Source: Nevskia sp. (GTDB lineage: Bacteria > Pseudomonadota > Gammaproteobacteria > Nevskiales > Nevskiaceae). Taken from it: a stretch of 64,000 nucleotides of DNA. The notes below the pieces were generated by a model. The model worked only from the letters and a program-made list of their open reading frames with translations. It did not search any database and was not told the DNA's origin. Positions within the stretch are counted from its first letter, which is position 1. Each line of letters starts with the position of its first letter. The stretch covers positions 1-64,000 of the forward strand of contig NZ_JAKFUM010000001.1 in NCBI RefSeq assembly GCF_021732705.1. Direction: 5' to 3'. Both the position numbers and the translations under genes were made by a program. This document shows, in pieces, positions 1-8,951 of this stretch.

Positions 1-71
1 ATCTTCACCGCCCGGCGGCGCCGCTCGTTGAGCGCCTCCACCGGCAGCGTTCGAGAGTCGATTTTGTCCAT
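1..71 (-). CDS. IS630-type transposase, N-terminal fragment running off the left edge
   Basis: The minus-strand ATG at 71 opens a frame that reads MDKIDSRTLPVEALNERRRR followed by AVK, and continues past position 1. The pattern MDKID-R-L-x-x-EALNERRRRAV is typical of the start of IS630-family transposases, just before their helix-turn-helix region. Only 23 residues are visible, so the catalytic DDE domain and the integrity of the gene cannot be judged. The family call rests on remembered resemblance of this short N-terminus. Confidence 0.55.
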   Translation of the reverse strand, partial: MDKIDSRTLPVEALNERRRRAVK

Positions 72-126
72 GCAAACTCCGACTCTACGCGGCACCATCA
101 GTTCAATATTTCAATGCCGGCTCAAT
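1..126 (-). mobile_element. IS630-family insertion sequence, partial (one end only)
   Basis: The left edge of the window holds the transposase-start end of an insertion sequence, identified from the first 23 codons of its transposase. Its outer end is placed near a TA dinucleotide at 126-127, because the adjacent glycosyltransferase reading frame loses family similarity there and stops at 111. IS630 elements insert at TA and duplicate it. The exact terminal inverted repeat cannot be proved without the other end, which lies outside the window. The element has truncated the glycosyltransferase gene. Confidence 0.6.
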
Positions 127-707
127 AACATTTTTGCAGCAACGATTTGGTCTTCTGCAAAAAAAACATCCTCCGGAAAACTGCCAATATTGTGAAGAGT
201 ACTGCTTCGATATGCAGCAAAGCTATCCGATGCAAACGTGGCTTTTGAACCAAGTCGCTTGCAATCTGTCAGCCTTACTGAGTCGCTACGCTCCGAATAA
301 TTAAATAAACGCGCATGAGCCTCGATCGCATTAGCTTCAAGTCTTGGTAATTGGCGTCCATATGCCATCCCAACCATCGGGTCATCGAATGCGCGGATGA
401 TTGCAGCAAAGCTATTCGTATCTGCCGGTATAGCGTCTTGCGTCAAAAAAATTAGCAATTCGCGGTCTGAGAGTAGCTTTGCAGCGAAACGACGCGTGCT
501 GCCATGGTTAAACGACGATTGAGGAATCACTACAACTTCAGCGCCAAACTTCCGATAGAGCGCAACCGTTTCATCGCTCGATGTGGAATCGACGACTAGC
601 ACTTGGCGAGGTTGTACCCCTGTTAGTTTCAAGCCGGTGATTTGCCGTGGGGCCCATGCAGCTGCGTTGTAGGTCAGGATGACGATGGATACATTGTCGG
701 GTATCAT
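111..707 (-). pseudogene. Family 2 glycosyltransferase truncated by an IS element
   Basis: The N-terminal part of a GT-A fold glycosyltransferase of the rhamnosyltransferase-like group. It has VSIVILTYN at residues 6-14 (nucleotide-sugar binding strand), VDSTSSDET near 40 and LTQDA near 88, which occupies the place of the metal-binding acidic motif. The frame ends after FAEDQIVAAKMLLSRH, exactly where family members continue with about 80-110 more residues. The break coincides with the flanking IS630 end, so the protein is probably non-functional. It is the last gene of the polysaccharide operon and would have added a sugar to the lipid-linked intermediate started by the phosphoglycosyl transferase encoded at 1616-2383. 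Confidence 0.75.
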
Positions 708-748
708 TGCTCGTATTGATAATTAAATACTTATTATATCGCCGCGAT

Positions 749-1558
749 TTATGGACATGACGGCGAATTGGGTCGCTGGATATTTCGGATGTGATTCAGG
801 TTGGGCATAGGTAAGATGCGAATTGGGTAGAGAGGTATATGTTTGCTTAATGATCGGTCCGCAGTTCTACGAGGTTTCCGAATGAACTCTCGGTGATGGG
901 GCTGCTTTTGCATGTTTGTCAGGTTCAATTCGCTGTTGCATTGCCGAGTAGCTTGGGAATACGCTGTCTTCGGTTTCAAACTGGAAGTTAGCCGCTTGAT
1001 CGCCAATCTTGAGTACGAGGTTTCTACGGCGCCCTTTATGCTGGCGGCTTTCTCGATAAGGTCGGCGAGGGCAAATCGTGTGCTTTGGCCTGGCTCGATG
1101 TGATTGAACGGCCGGGCAATGTTGATCTGCATGCCTTCCGTTCGGTGCCAGTAGCTGCACAAGGTTTCTGCGGCAATCTTGCTGAGGGCGTAAGGATTGT
1201 TCGGCTTGACGGCGGATTGTTCGGTTTCAGGTAGCTCGGATGCATCGAGCGATCGATAGACATCTGCACTGCTGACAAGCAGGAATCGGCCGCTGAACCC
1301 AGCTTCCAGCAAGATCTGCGTGCCGATGAAGTTTGATTCGTACGTGGTGATCGGGTCCTTGAATGCCTCGGGCACAAAGCTCTGTGCGTCGAGGTGGATG
1401 ACAGCCGTTGGCCTGAGCCGCTGAACGGCTTCTCGAACGGCTTCACGGTCCAGCAGGTTGATCGCTTGACCCGCAGCATCGACCAGCCCATGCGCCGGGC
1501 TGCCGTCCATGATGTAGGTTCCACCAAAGCCGAGATGGCCGGAGACCAGCGGAGTCAT
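749..1558 (-). pseudogene. Decayed NAD(P)-dependent sugar dehydratase/reductase (GDP-mannose pathway type)
   Basis: The first ~180 residues are an extended short-chain dehydrogenase of the kind that makes deoxysugars (Rmd/Gmd-like), with the catalytic YALSK and a Rossmann start. Several normally conserved positions look wrong: HLDAQS where the family has H-A-A-Q, DVYRSL for DVYG, and NHIEPGQ for NHIGPGQ. The stretch before GFSGRF looks shortened. After residue ~182 (near 1010) the frame loses similarity. The continuation NLVLKIGD lies in another frame (867-1160), and then similarity ends. I read this as a gene in decay between the phosphoglycosyl transferase and the IS-truncated glycosyltransferase. 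Which sugar it acted on cannot be told. Confidence 0.7.
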
Positions 1559-1615
1559 CGCGAATGGTTGATCGATCAGGCGGCGAATCCCGCACGAGAC
1601 GGGATGTTAGCGCGA

Positions 1616-2383
1616 TTAGTACGCTCCGCTGCCCTTTAGCACGACGCGGACCGTTTTGGCGATGATGCTGAGATTCAGCATCAGGCTGCGGTTCTTCGAA
1701 TAATAGGCGTCAAGGATCACGCGCCGCTCGTAACTGGAATCACTGCGGCCGGAGACCTGCCACAGTCCGGTCAGGCCCGGGCGCTGAGCGAAGTAATGCT
1801 TGGCAAAGCGGCCGTACTTGGTGATCTCGAACGGCTCGATCGGGCGCGGCCCGACCAGGCTCATCTCACCCTTGAGGATGTTCAGCAGCTGCGGCAGTTC
1901 GTCGAGGCTGGTCTTGCGCAGGAAGCGGCCAATCGGCGTGACTCTCGGGTCGTTCTTGAGCTTGAAGTCACGCTCCCATTCGGCGCGGAGGTCGGGGTTC
2001 TCGTCCAGCAGCTTCTGCAGCACGTCTGGCGCGTTGTTCACCATCGTGCGGAACTTGTAGACCTTGAATGGCTTGCCACCGCGGCCAATGCGGGTCTGGC
2101 TGAAGAAGACCGGCCCGTCGGTGGCCAGCAGTACCGCGGAAGCCACCACGAACACCGGCGAGAAAACGGCGCCGAGCGCAACGGCAAACGCGATATCGAG
2201 CGTGCGATTCGTCAATTCGCTGACGTTTGGCGGTGTATCCGTCGTTTTCGAATGGTCCGATACCAGCCGCAGCGTTGATTCCTGAACACGCAGGCTCGCC
2301 GGCATTGGCATGCGCGAGGCGATCGAGGCAGCTTGGGTCTTGATGGTCATCCGTGAGCGATCAATTTTGGGGAGTGAGGACAT
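1616..2383 (-). CDS. ExoY/WcaJ-like polyprenyl-phosphate phosphoglycosyl transferase
   Basis: Transfers a sugar-1-phosphate from a UDP-sugar to undecaprenyl phosphate, the first step of repeat-unit assembly for an exopolysaccharide or O-antigen. The 255-residue length fits the short ExoY-like class without the four-helix WbaP/WcaJ N-terminus. Residues 1-68 are polar. A hydrophobic re-entrant segment (about 72-97) precedes FKVYKFRTM, DELPQLLNIL, LVGPRP and RPGLTGLWQVSGR, the signature blocks of monotopic bacterial sugar transferases. It is third in the minus-strand operon after the decarboxylase and galE genes. The sugar transferred cannot be read from sequence. Confidence 0.9.
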   Translation of the reverse strand: MSSLPKIDRSRMTIKTQAASIASRMPMPASLRVQESTLRLVSDHSKTTDTPPNVSELTNRTLDIAFAVALGAVFSPVFVVASAVLLATDGPVFFSQTRIGRGGKPFKVYKFRTMVNNAPDVLQKLLDENPDLRAEWERDFKLKNDPRVTPIGRFLRKTSLDELPQLLNILKGEMSLVGPRPIEPFEITKYGRFAKHYFAQRPGLTGLWQVSGRSDSSYERRVILDAYYSKNRSLMLNLSIIAKTVRVVLKGSGAY

Positions 2384-2561
2384 TTTCGATATTCAACAAG
2401 GTCTTGGTGACCAAGCTGTGACGAACGGGCTTTGAGAGGCGTCATTCGACAGCGGCGTTGACGGTGGTTTTGCCGCGAATGATCCCTGCGCAGCACGCAC
2501 GAATATCGTGCTGCTGCTGCGGTAGGCCGCATCTCTTCGCGCGGTCAGGATCATGTTGGCT

Positions 2562-3569
2562 TCACGCACCATCATGCTTGACTGGAGAGCGATTTCTGTG
2601 CCACGTCCACGCCGTTCTCATGATGTCTTCGAGGCCAATGTGCTGTGGTTCCCATCCCAGGGTCTCGCGGGCAGCGGAAGAGTCCGCCACCAGATGGGAA
2701 GGGTCGCCCGGACGACGGTCCGTCAACTCGTGTCTGACAGCAGTGCCGGTGATTCTTTCGGCAGTTTTCAGGACTTCGCGCACTGAAAATCCGGCGCCGT
2801 TGCCCAGGTTGAATGCATGCGCACCACGGTGCAGGCGCAGGAAGCGAAGGCCCAGCAGGTGCGCCATGCACAAATCGTTGACGTGAACATAGTCCCGGAC
2901 GCAGGTGCCATCAGGCGTTTCGTAGTCATCGCCGAAGATCTTGAGTGGCACCGGATCGCCCAGAATCGACTGGAACACCTTCGGAATCAGGTGAGTCTCG
3001 GGCTCGTGGGCTTCGCCAATCACGGCGGATGGATCGGCTCCGGCGGCGTTGAAATACCGGAATGCCATCGACGGCATGCCATAGGCCGCCCAGTAGTCCT
3101 GCAGCGCCTGTTCGACGGCGAGCTTCGAGCGCCCGTAGGCATTGATCGGGTCTTTCGGGTGCGCCTCGTTGATGCGCTCAGACCGCGGCACACCGAAGAT
3201 GGCGGCGGTGGACGAAAAGATCAGCGGGCAACCGGGGATCCGCCGAACCTGCTCGAACAGGTTGAGCGAGGCCGACACATTGTTCTGGTAGTACAGCGCC
3301 GGGTGGGAAACGGACTCCGAAACGATCGACTTGGCGGCGAAGTGCAGCACGCCTTCCGGCTGCACGTCGGCAAACACGCGGCTCAGGAAGGCGGAGTCGC
3401 CGATATCCCCTTCATACAGCTGCCCCCAGCGCACGGCTTCCTTGTGCCCGGTCGACAGGTTGTCGACCACGGCGACGTGGTAGCCATGTTCGGAAAGGAG
3501 CTTGCACATGTGCGAGCCGATGTAGCCGGCACCGCCACAGACCAGCAAGCGTGTAGGTTGCGTCGTCAT
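2562..3569 (-). CDS. galE: UDP-glucose 4-epimerase
   Basis: Interconverts UDP-glucose and UDP-galactose with bound NAD. The 335-residue protein has the Rossmann motif GGAGYIGSHM at residues 12-21, VDNLSTGH (NAD ribose-binding region), the catalytic SSTAAIFG serine region and YGRSK (YxxxK). The C-terminal NLGNGAGFSVREV is a family signature. It starts 15 bp after the decarboxylase stop, so the two are probably co-transcribed to supply nucleotide sugars to the same surface polysaccharide. About 180 bp with no recognisable gene separate it from the downstream phosphoglycosyl transferase. Confidence 0.93.
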   Translation of the reverse strand: MTTQPTRLLVCGGAGYIGSHMCKLLSEHGYHVAVVDNLSTGHKEAVRWGQLYEGDIGDSAFLSRVFADVQPEGVLHFAAKSIVSESVSHPALYYQNNVSASLNLFEQVRRIPGCPLIFSSTAAIFGVPRSERINEAHPKDPINAYGRSKLAVEQALQDYWAAYGMPSMAFRYFNAAGADPSAVIGEAHEPETHLIPKVFQSILGDPVPLKIFGDDYETPDGTCVRDYVHVNDLCMAHLLGLRFLRLHRGAHAFNLGNGAGFSVREVLKTAERITGTAVRHELTDRRPGDPSHLVADSSAARETLGWEPQHIGLEDIMRTAWTWHRNRSPVKHDGA

Positions 3570-3584
3570 CCCTGAGTCGCAGGT

Positions 3585-4568
3585 TTATTCGGGGATATGC
3601 CGCGGCTGCTCGCGAACCATCCGTTCGAAATACGGAATGGCGCGCGCGAGGCCTTCGCGGAGTTGGATGCGGGGTTCCCAGCCCAGTTCGGCACGGGCCA
3701 GCGAGATGTCGGGCTTGCGCTGCTTGGGGTCGTCTGGCGGCATCGGCAGGAATTCGAGCTTGGACGACGAATTCGTCAGTTCGATGACAAGCGTGGCCAG
3801 TTCGCGAATCGTGAACTCGTTCGGGTTGCCGATGTTGATCGGGCCGGTCACGGTATCGGGCGTGTTCATCAGGCGCATCAGGCCGTCGACGAGGTCATCG
3901 ACGAAGCAGAACGAGCGCGTCTGCTGGCCTTCGCCGTAGATCGTGATCGGACGGCCGAGCAGGGCCTGCATGATGAAGTTCGAGACCACGCGCCCGTCGT
4001 TCGGGTGCATGTTCGGACCGTAGGTGTTGAAGATGCGGGCGACCTTGATCTCGACCTTGTGCTGCCGGTAGTAGTCGAAGAACAGCGTTTCGGCGCAGCG
4101 CTTGCCTTCGTCGTAGCACGACCGGTAGCCGATCGGATTGACGTGGCCCCAGTAGTCTTCGCGCTGCGGGTGGACTTCCGGATCGCCATAGACTTCGCTG
4201 GTGGACGCCTGCAGGACCTTGCACTTCAGGCGCTTGGCGAGCCCCAGCATGTTGATCGCGCCATGAACGCTGGTCTTGGTGGTCTGGACCGGATCGAACT
4301 GGTAGTGCACCGGGCTGGCCGGGCAGGCGAGGTTGTAGATCTGATCGACCTCGACGAACAGCGGCATGGTGACGTCGTGCCGAAGCAGTTCGAAACGCGG
4401 GTGCGACAGCATCGGCGCGAGGTTTTCCCGCGTGCCGGTGTAGAAGTTGTCAACGCACAGCACTTCCTGACCTTCGGCCAGAAGGCGGGCACAGAGGTGC
4501 GAGCCGATGAAGCCCGCGCCGCCGGTGACCAGGACCCGTTGTGGTCCGAATTCTCGCTTGGTTCCCAT
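3585..4568 (-). CDS. UDP-glucuronate decarboxylase (UDP-xylose synthase)
   Basis: Decarboxylates UDP-glucuronate to UDP-xylose in the cytoplasm. The 327 residues include [10 protein letters not shown] (residues 16-25), [37 protein letters not shown] with the catalytic YxxxK, and [20 protein letters not shown], all diagnostic of the UXS branch rather than dTDP-glucose dehydratases. It is the first gene of the minus-strand polysaccharide operon, so UDP-xylose or a derivative is probably one building block. The ATG at 4568 has AGGA directly before it. No alternative start fits upstream. Confidence 0.92.
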   Translation of the reverse strand: MGTKREFGPQRVLVTGGAGFIGSHLCARLLAEGQEVLCVDNFYTGTRENLAPMLSHPRFELLRHDVTMPLFVEVDQIYNLACPASPVHYQFDPVQTTKTSVHGAINMLGLAKRLKCKVLQASTSEVYGDPEVHPQREDYWGHVNPIGYRSCYDEGKRCAETLFFDYYRQHKVEIKVARIFNTYGPNMHPNDGRVVSNFIMQALLGRPITIYGEGQQTRSFCFVDDLVDGLMRLMNTPDTVTGPINIGNPNEFTIRELATLVIELTNSSSKLEFLPMPPDDPKQRKPDISLARAELGWEPRIQLREGLARAIPYFERMVREQPRHIPE

Positions 4569-5123
4569 TCCTGAAAATTGACTTTGTCTTCAATTGACGC
4601 TGAACGATGTTCAGCCGACCCGGGACGTGTTCCCGAGCGCCTATATAAGTAGTGACCTGAGCGGTGGCCTGCCTTGGTGCTGATCGGCGGTCACTTGAGC
4701 ATTCATCGGCTTGCAGGAGGGCCGATGGCTGAGTTCACGGTTGTGGTGCTGACGGTTCAACTCGTGGGTTGCAAATCTGACGCCAGTTCCCGAAATCCTT
4801 GTCTGTGGTGGCTGAATTGAACCTGAACGTCCGGTTGAACACAGGACGGCATCCGTCTCTTTCCTTGATCTGGCTCATCGTTCGACGGACCGGCTTGAGT
4901 CCCCAAAATCGATCACGGGCTCGCACCATTTCGGAATTTTATTCCAAAGCAGTGCAAAGCAGCCGTTTCCAGGCGCAGTTCCAATAAACGATAGCCCAAA
5001 CAAGCGCTTGACGGGAGAATTTGACCCGTTTTCACGCCGCTGACGTCAGGTTTAGTGAGACATGGCGCACATTTACTGTGCTTTGTCCGATTAGGCCCGG
5101 TATTTCGCAAGAAATTGCCGGTA
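4569..5123. other. Intergenic region, promoter area of the polysaccharide operon
   Basis: 555 bp lie between the decarboxylase start and the stop of the upstream ABC1 kinase gene, both on the minus strand. No convincing gene is present. The stretch is richer in A+T than its flanks and holds a TATATAAG element near 4642-4649 and a perfect palindrome at 4599-4615. It most likely contains the promoter and leader of the polysaccharide operon. No clear intrinsic terminator for the upstream kinase gene was seen. Confidence 0.6.
4599..4615. promoter_or_regulatory. Perfect 7-3-7 palindrome upstream of the UDP-xylose synthase gene
   Basis: GCTGAAC-GAT-GTTCAGC is an exact inverted repeat. It sits 31 bp upstream of the decarboxylase start codon, between that gene and the A+T-rich TATATA element. 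Position and symmetry suit an operator for a dimeric regulator, or a hairpin in the leader RNA. The regulator is unknown. Confidence 0.35.
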
Positions 5124-6413
5124 TCAGCCGAGATCGATGCCGTGGACCGCGACCAACTGGATGACCGGCACGCGCGAGCCGAGGGCGCGCAGCGTCCAGT
5201 ACAGGCCGCTGAGTGCCCGCAGCACGAACAGCAGGTCCGATACCGGCTTGAATTTGAACGACAAACCGAGGTTGCGCTTGATCGCGCCGCGAATGTCCTC
5301 GATGAAGCGCGGATCGGCAAAATCGAAATGCTCGTCCTGCGACAGCCGACCGAGAATCAGATGTCCCAGCTCGGCGTAGCACTCGGTCAGTTGTGCCGCA
5401 GTGACGCCTTCGCTGATGCCGCCAAGGGAAACCAGCTCGCCGTGCACGCCTTGCCAGTCGCCGCGCTGGGCGGCGTTCAGCAGATCGACGACGCGCGACG
5501 CAACTTCGGGCGTCAAACGTTTGACGCAGCCGAAGTCGTAGACGACGACATCGCCGCTGTCGCGGAACGCGAAGTTGCCGGGATGCGGATCGGCATGCAC
5601 GGCATGGGCGACGAACATTTCGTGCAGTACCCACCGGCACAGCGCGATGCCGATCTGGTCGCGCAGCGGCTGCGGCCAGTCGCGTGCGGCTTCCAACGTG
5701 TCTCCGGTTTCCTCGCTGAGCACCAGGATGCCGTCCGCGCACAGGGCGACGACGGGCTTCGGGTAGACGATGCCGGGCAGGGCGGCGTGGCGGCGGAGGT
5801 ATTGCAGGTGGCCCAGTTCCGCGGCGTAGTCGGTTTCCTCGCGGAACCGGGCGCGAACCTCGTCCATCACCTGATCGATCGAATCGCCGTCGACCGGCAG
5901 CAGCTTCGACAGGCCAATGATCCGGCGAAGCTGCTGGACATCCGAATCCACCGCTTCGTCAACGCCCGGATACCGCACCTTGATCACGACCGGTGCGCCA
6001 TTGCTGAGCACGGCGCGGTGCACCTGCCCGATGCTGGCCGCGGCGATGGCGTCCGGTTCGACCGACCGGATGCGCTTGCGCTGCGCCGGCGTCCATTGCG
6101 CCTGCAGCAGCGGTTCGATCTCGTCGAACGGCAAGGGCTCGACCGAGCGCTGCAGGCGTCGCAGCTGCTCGCCGAGGGCCGGCGGCAGCACGTCCGCGTA
6201 CTGCGAGGCGAGCTGCCCCATCTTCATTGCCGCGCCGCGGAGCTCGCCCAGTGTTTTGGCCCAGTCTTCTCCGACATCGGCCCAGTACTGCGCGGTGCGC
6301 TGCACACGGTCACCGCCGGGCAGCTTGTTCAGCACCGAACGGCCGAGCGTGCGAATGCCGGCGCCGAGGATCTTGCCGGTGCGGCCGCCGCTGCCGCGGG
6401 TCTTGATCGCCAT
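5124..6413 (-). CDS. ABC1/UbiB-family atypical kinase
   Basis: A 429-residue member of the ABC1/ADCK/UbiB protein-kinase-like ATPase family, whose best-known members support ubiquinone biosynthesis and lipid homeostasis. Family hallmarks are all present: KMGQL (the KxGQ motif) near residue 65, the alanine-rich AAASIGQVHRA loop near 128-138, VVIKVRYPG with the ATP lysine, the ExD-like EETDYAAELGHL, HADPHPGNF (catalytic) and VVYDFGCVK (metal-binding DFG). Unlike E. coli UbiB, no C-terminal transmembrane pair is obvious and ubiE/ubiJ are not adjacent. It may therefore be a paralogue rather than the dedicated UbiB. A second ABC1 gene lies at 23279-24679. Confidence 0.85.
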   Translation of the reverse strand: MAIKTRGSGGRTGKILGAGIRTLGRSVLNKLPGGDRVQRTAQYWADVGEDWAKTLGELRGAAMKMGQLASQYADVLPPALGEQLRRLQRSVEPLPFDEIEPLLQAQWTPAQRKRIRSVEPDAIAAASIGQVHRAVLSNGAPVVIKVRYPGVDEAVDSDVQQLRRIIGLSKLLPVDGDSIDQVMDEVRARFREETDYAAELGHLQYLRRHAALPGIVYPKPVVALCADGILVLSEETGDTLEAARDWPQPLRDQIGIALCRWVLHEMFVAHAVHADPHPGNFAFRDSGDVVVYDFGCVKRLTPEVASRVVDLLNAAQRGDWQGVHGELVSLGGISEGVTAAQLTECYAELGHLILGRLSQDEHFDFADPRFIEDIRGAIKRNLGLSFKFKPVSDLLFVLRALSGLYWTLRALGSRVPVIQLVAVHGIDLG

Positions 6414-6876
6414 CGCGCGGCTCAGTGCCGGTGTCGCGCGGCGAAGCGATCAGGCGAGTGTCGGCGTCGATCGAGCCCGAGCGGGCGGCGGAGCATGCTG
6501 CGATTGAAGAAGGCCATGGCGGCAGATCGGAAAGGTGGTGCGTTCTTATACCGCGTTCGCCACCGGTTTCGGCCTCGGTTTGCGGCGACGGCTGCGGGCC
6601 CGGCGCCGTCATCGCAATGGAACCTGCTGCCGGCGGCATCGTCGAAACGAGCGACCGTGCGCTGCCAGCCGTGCCCGGGCTCGGCTGCGCGCCGGCATTC
6701 GCTGGACTTGGCGCCAGCCGCGGGGCCGGATCGGGCACCGAACGTCGCGCCGCTCGGGTGTCTCGGGCGGGTGCGGCGCCGGCTTCATCGGCCCGCGCGC
6801 ATGGCCCAAAGCCGCCTGCCGAGGGCATCTGGATTGGCGTATGATCAGGAATCGTTCTCATTAACACCCGAACCCC
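6414..6876. other. Divergent intergenic region between ABC1 kinase and feoA
   Basis: 463 bp between two divergently transcribed genes. Open frames cross it, but they are compositionally biased Pro/Ala/Arg frames without family resemblance or a ribosome-binding site. It should hold both promoters. The feo-proximal side contains TATGAT at 6840-6845 and a possible Fur box (see that entry). Confidence 0.5.
6840..6862 (+). promoter_or_regulatory. Possible -10 element and Fur box of feoAB
   Basis: TATGAT at 6840-6845 resembles a sigma70 -10 element. The adjoining stretch 6843-6862 reads, on the minus strand, AATGAGAACGATTCCTGATC. Its first thirteen bases closely follow the Fur half AATGAGAATGATT, while the second half is poor. 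A site 15-35 bp upstream of feoA fits repression by Fe(II)-Fur. The call is made by eye and the -35 element is not obvious. Confidence 0.4.
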
Positions 6877-7122
6877 GTGGACCAGCGGCTGCGCGACTTG
6901 AGCTTGCGAACCGAAGCGATCGTTGATCGCGTGGAAGACCTGCAGTCGCCCGATCCGATTGCTGCACGCCTGCGCGATCTGGGCTTCGTGGCCGGCGAAG
7001 TGGTGCAGGTGGTGGCCACCGGGCCGATCGGCGGCGATCCGCTGGTGGTGCTGGTGGGCTACACGCGCTTCGCGCTGCGCCGGGCCGAAGCGGCGCGGGT
7101 CTTCGTGCGGGCTGCCGCATGA
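6877..7122 (+). CDS. feoA: Ferrous iron transport protein A
   Basis: An 81-residue SH3-like cytoplasmic protein that assists FeoB. The pattern ARLRDLGFVAGEVVQV followed by GPIGGDPLVV and FALRRAEAARV matches the FeoA fold (R-L-x-x-L-G-F-x-x-G, then G-D-P). Translation appears to start at GTG 6877, since no ATG in frame lies upstream. Its stop overlaps the feoB start (ATGA), implying translational coupling. Slightly longer than many FeoA proteins (~75 residues) because of the N-terminal extension. Confidence 0.88.
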   Translation: MDQRLRDLSLRTEAIVDRVEDLQSPDPIAARLRDLGFVAGEVVQVVATGPIGGDPLVVLVGYTRFALRRAEAARVFVRAAA

Positions 7123-8951
7123 GCGCGGCCGTGCTGAACGTCGCCCTCGTCGGCAATCCGAACTGCGGCAAGACCGCGCTGTTCAATCGCCTGACCGGCA
7201 GCCGTCAGAAGGTGGCGAACTATGCCGGCGTGACCGTCGAGCGCAAGGCCGGCGACATCCGCACCGCATCGGGCCGGCTGATGCGGCTGCTCGATCTGCC
7301 GGGCGCCTATTCGCTGAGCGCCACCAGCCCGGACGAGGCGATCACCCGCGATGTCTGCCTCGGCCGCATGGCCGGCGAACAGCGGCCGGACCTGCTCGTC
7401 TGCGTTGCCGACGCCACGAACCTGCGTCTGCACCTGCGCTTCGTGCTCGAAGTGCGGGCGCTGGGGCTGCCGATGATTCTGGCGCTGAACATGTGCGATG
7501 CCGCCGCGCGGCGCGGCATCGTGATCGATCGCGCGAAGCTCGAAGCGGCACTCGGCGTACCGGTAGTCGAAACCGTGGCGGTGCGGGCCGATGGCGTCGG
7601 CACGCTGCTGTCGCAGATCGATGGCGCGCTGCCGCCGCCGCCGTCCAAGCGTCCGGCCGGCGATCTGCATGCCGAAGTGCGTCGCCTGATCGCCGATGCG
7701 GTGTCGATGCCGCGGCGCACGGCGGTGATCGACGATGCGCTCGACCGCTGGGCGCTGCATCCGGTGTTCGGGCTGGCGATCCTGTCGGTCGTCATGTTCC
7801 TGATTTTCCAGGCCGTGTTCACCTGGGCGGCGCCGCTGCAGGATGGCATCGACACGCTGATCAACGGCTCCGCCGACTGGCTGCGCACGGTGCTGCCGGA
7901 CAACACGCTGCGCAGCCTGCTGGTCGAAGGCGTCCTGGTCGGCACAGGCAGCGTCATCGTGTTCCTGCCTCAGATCCTGCTGCTGTTCCTGTTCATCCTG
8001 ATTCTTGAGGAATCCGGTTACCTGCCGCGCGCAGCATTCCTGCTGGACCGGCTGATGGTCGGCGCCGGGCTGACCGGGCGCTCGTTCATTCCGCTGCTGT
8101 CGAGCTTCGCCTGCGCCGTGCCCGGCATCATGGCCGCGCGCACGATCCAGGACCCGCGCGACCGGCTGGCGACGATCCTCGTGGCGCCGCTGATGACCTG
8201 CTCGGCGCGGCTGCCGGTCTATGCACTGCTGATCGGCGCGTTCATTCCGCAGCAGACCGTCGCCGGCATCTTCAACCTGCAGGGGCTGGTGCTGTTCGCG
8301 CTGTATGTCGCCGGCATCGTTTCGGCACTGGCCGTGGCCTACACGATGAAGCTGATCCGGCGCGACACGATCGAGCACGCGCTGCTGCTGGAACTGCCGT
8401 CGTACCGCGTGCCGCACGTGCAGGACGTGCTGATCGGCCTGTGGGAGCGCGCCAGCATCTTCCTGAAGCGCGTCGGCGGCATCATCCTGACGCTGACCGT
8501 GCTGCTGTGGTTCCTGTCGACCTACCCGGTGGCGCCGGTCGGATTCGCCGGGCCGGCCATCGACTACAGCTTCGCCGGGCGCATCGGTCACGCGATGGAA
8601 GCGGTATTCGCGCCGATCGGCTTCAACTGGCAGATCTGCATTGCGCTGGTGCCGGGGCTTGCGGCGCGCGAGGTCGCGGTGAGCTCGCTGGCCACGGTCT
8701 ACGCGCTGTCGGCCGCCGCCGACGATGCCGCCGGCCAGCTGCTGCCGCTGATCGCCGCGCAGTGGTCGCTGGCGACCGCGCTGAGCCTGATCGTCTGGTA
8801 CGTGTTCGCGCCGCAGTGCGTGTCGACCCTCGCGGTGATCCGGCGTGAAACCGGCTCGTGGAAGATCGTGGCGATTGCCGCCGGCTACCTGTTCGCGCTG
8901 GCTTACGGCGCGTCGTTCATCACCTTCCGCATTGCGAGCGCGCTGTCATGA
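7119..8951 (+). CDS. feoB: Ferrous iron transporter B
   Basis: The inner-membrane Fe(II) permease with an N-terminal G domain, 610 residues. G1 is GNPNCGKTALFN (residues 12-23), G3 is DLPGAYSL and G4 is NMCD, followed by a helical spacer and a membrane domain. Two gating regions are visible: GYLPRAAFLLDRLM with SSFACAVPGIMAARTI, and LVPGLAAREVAVSSLATVY. It is shorter than E. coli FeoB (773 residues), mainly in the C-terminal part, which is usual for this compact class. It overlaps feoA upstream and a small Cys-rich membrane protein gene downstream by ATGA junctions. Confidence 0.95.
   Translation: MSAAVLNVALVGNPNCGKTALFNRLTGSRQKVANYAGVTVERKAGDIRTASGRLMRLLDLPGAYSLSATSPDEAITRDVCLGRMAGEQRPDLLVCVADATNLRLHLRFVLEVRALGLPMILALNMCDAAARRGIVIDRAKLEAALGVPVVETVAVRADGVGTLLSQIDGALPPPPSKRPAGDLHAEVRRLIADAVSMPRRTAVIDDALDRWALHPVFGLAILSVVMFLIFQAVFTWAAPLQDGIDTLINGSADWLRTVLPDNTLRSLLVEGVLVGTGSVIVFLPQILLLFLFILILEESGYLPRAAFLLDRLMVGAGLTGRSFIPLLSSFACAVPGIMAARTIQDPRDRLATILVAPLMTCSARLPVYALLIGAFIPQQTVAGIFNLQGLVLFALYVAGIVSALAVAYTMKLIRRDTIEHALLLELPSYRVPHVQDVLIGLWERASIFLKRVGGIILTLTVLLWFLSTYPVAPVGFAGPAIDYSFAGRIGHAMEAVFAPIGFNWQICIALVPGLAAREVAVSSLATVYALSAAADDAAGQLLPLIAAQWSLATALSLIVWYVFAPQCVSTLAVIRRETGSWKIVAIAAGYLFALAYGASFITFRIASALS

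Noticed and set aside
4725-4820. A 31-codon plus-strand frame with AGGAGGG upstream and a lipobox-like LVGC
   Set aside because: The ribosome-binding site is good, but the signal part has no basic residues, the product is only 31 residues and no promoter with a recognisable -35 element precedes it. Probably chance.
6310-6867. Minus-strand frame of 185 codons upstream of the ABC1 kinase
   Set aside because: It is Pro/Ala/Arg-rich with no ribosome-binding site or family resemblance, and its end overlaps the start of the kinase gene in another frame.
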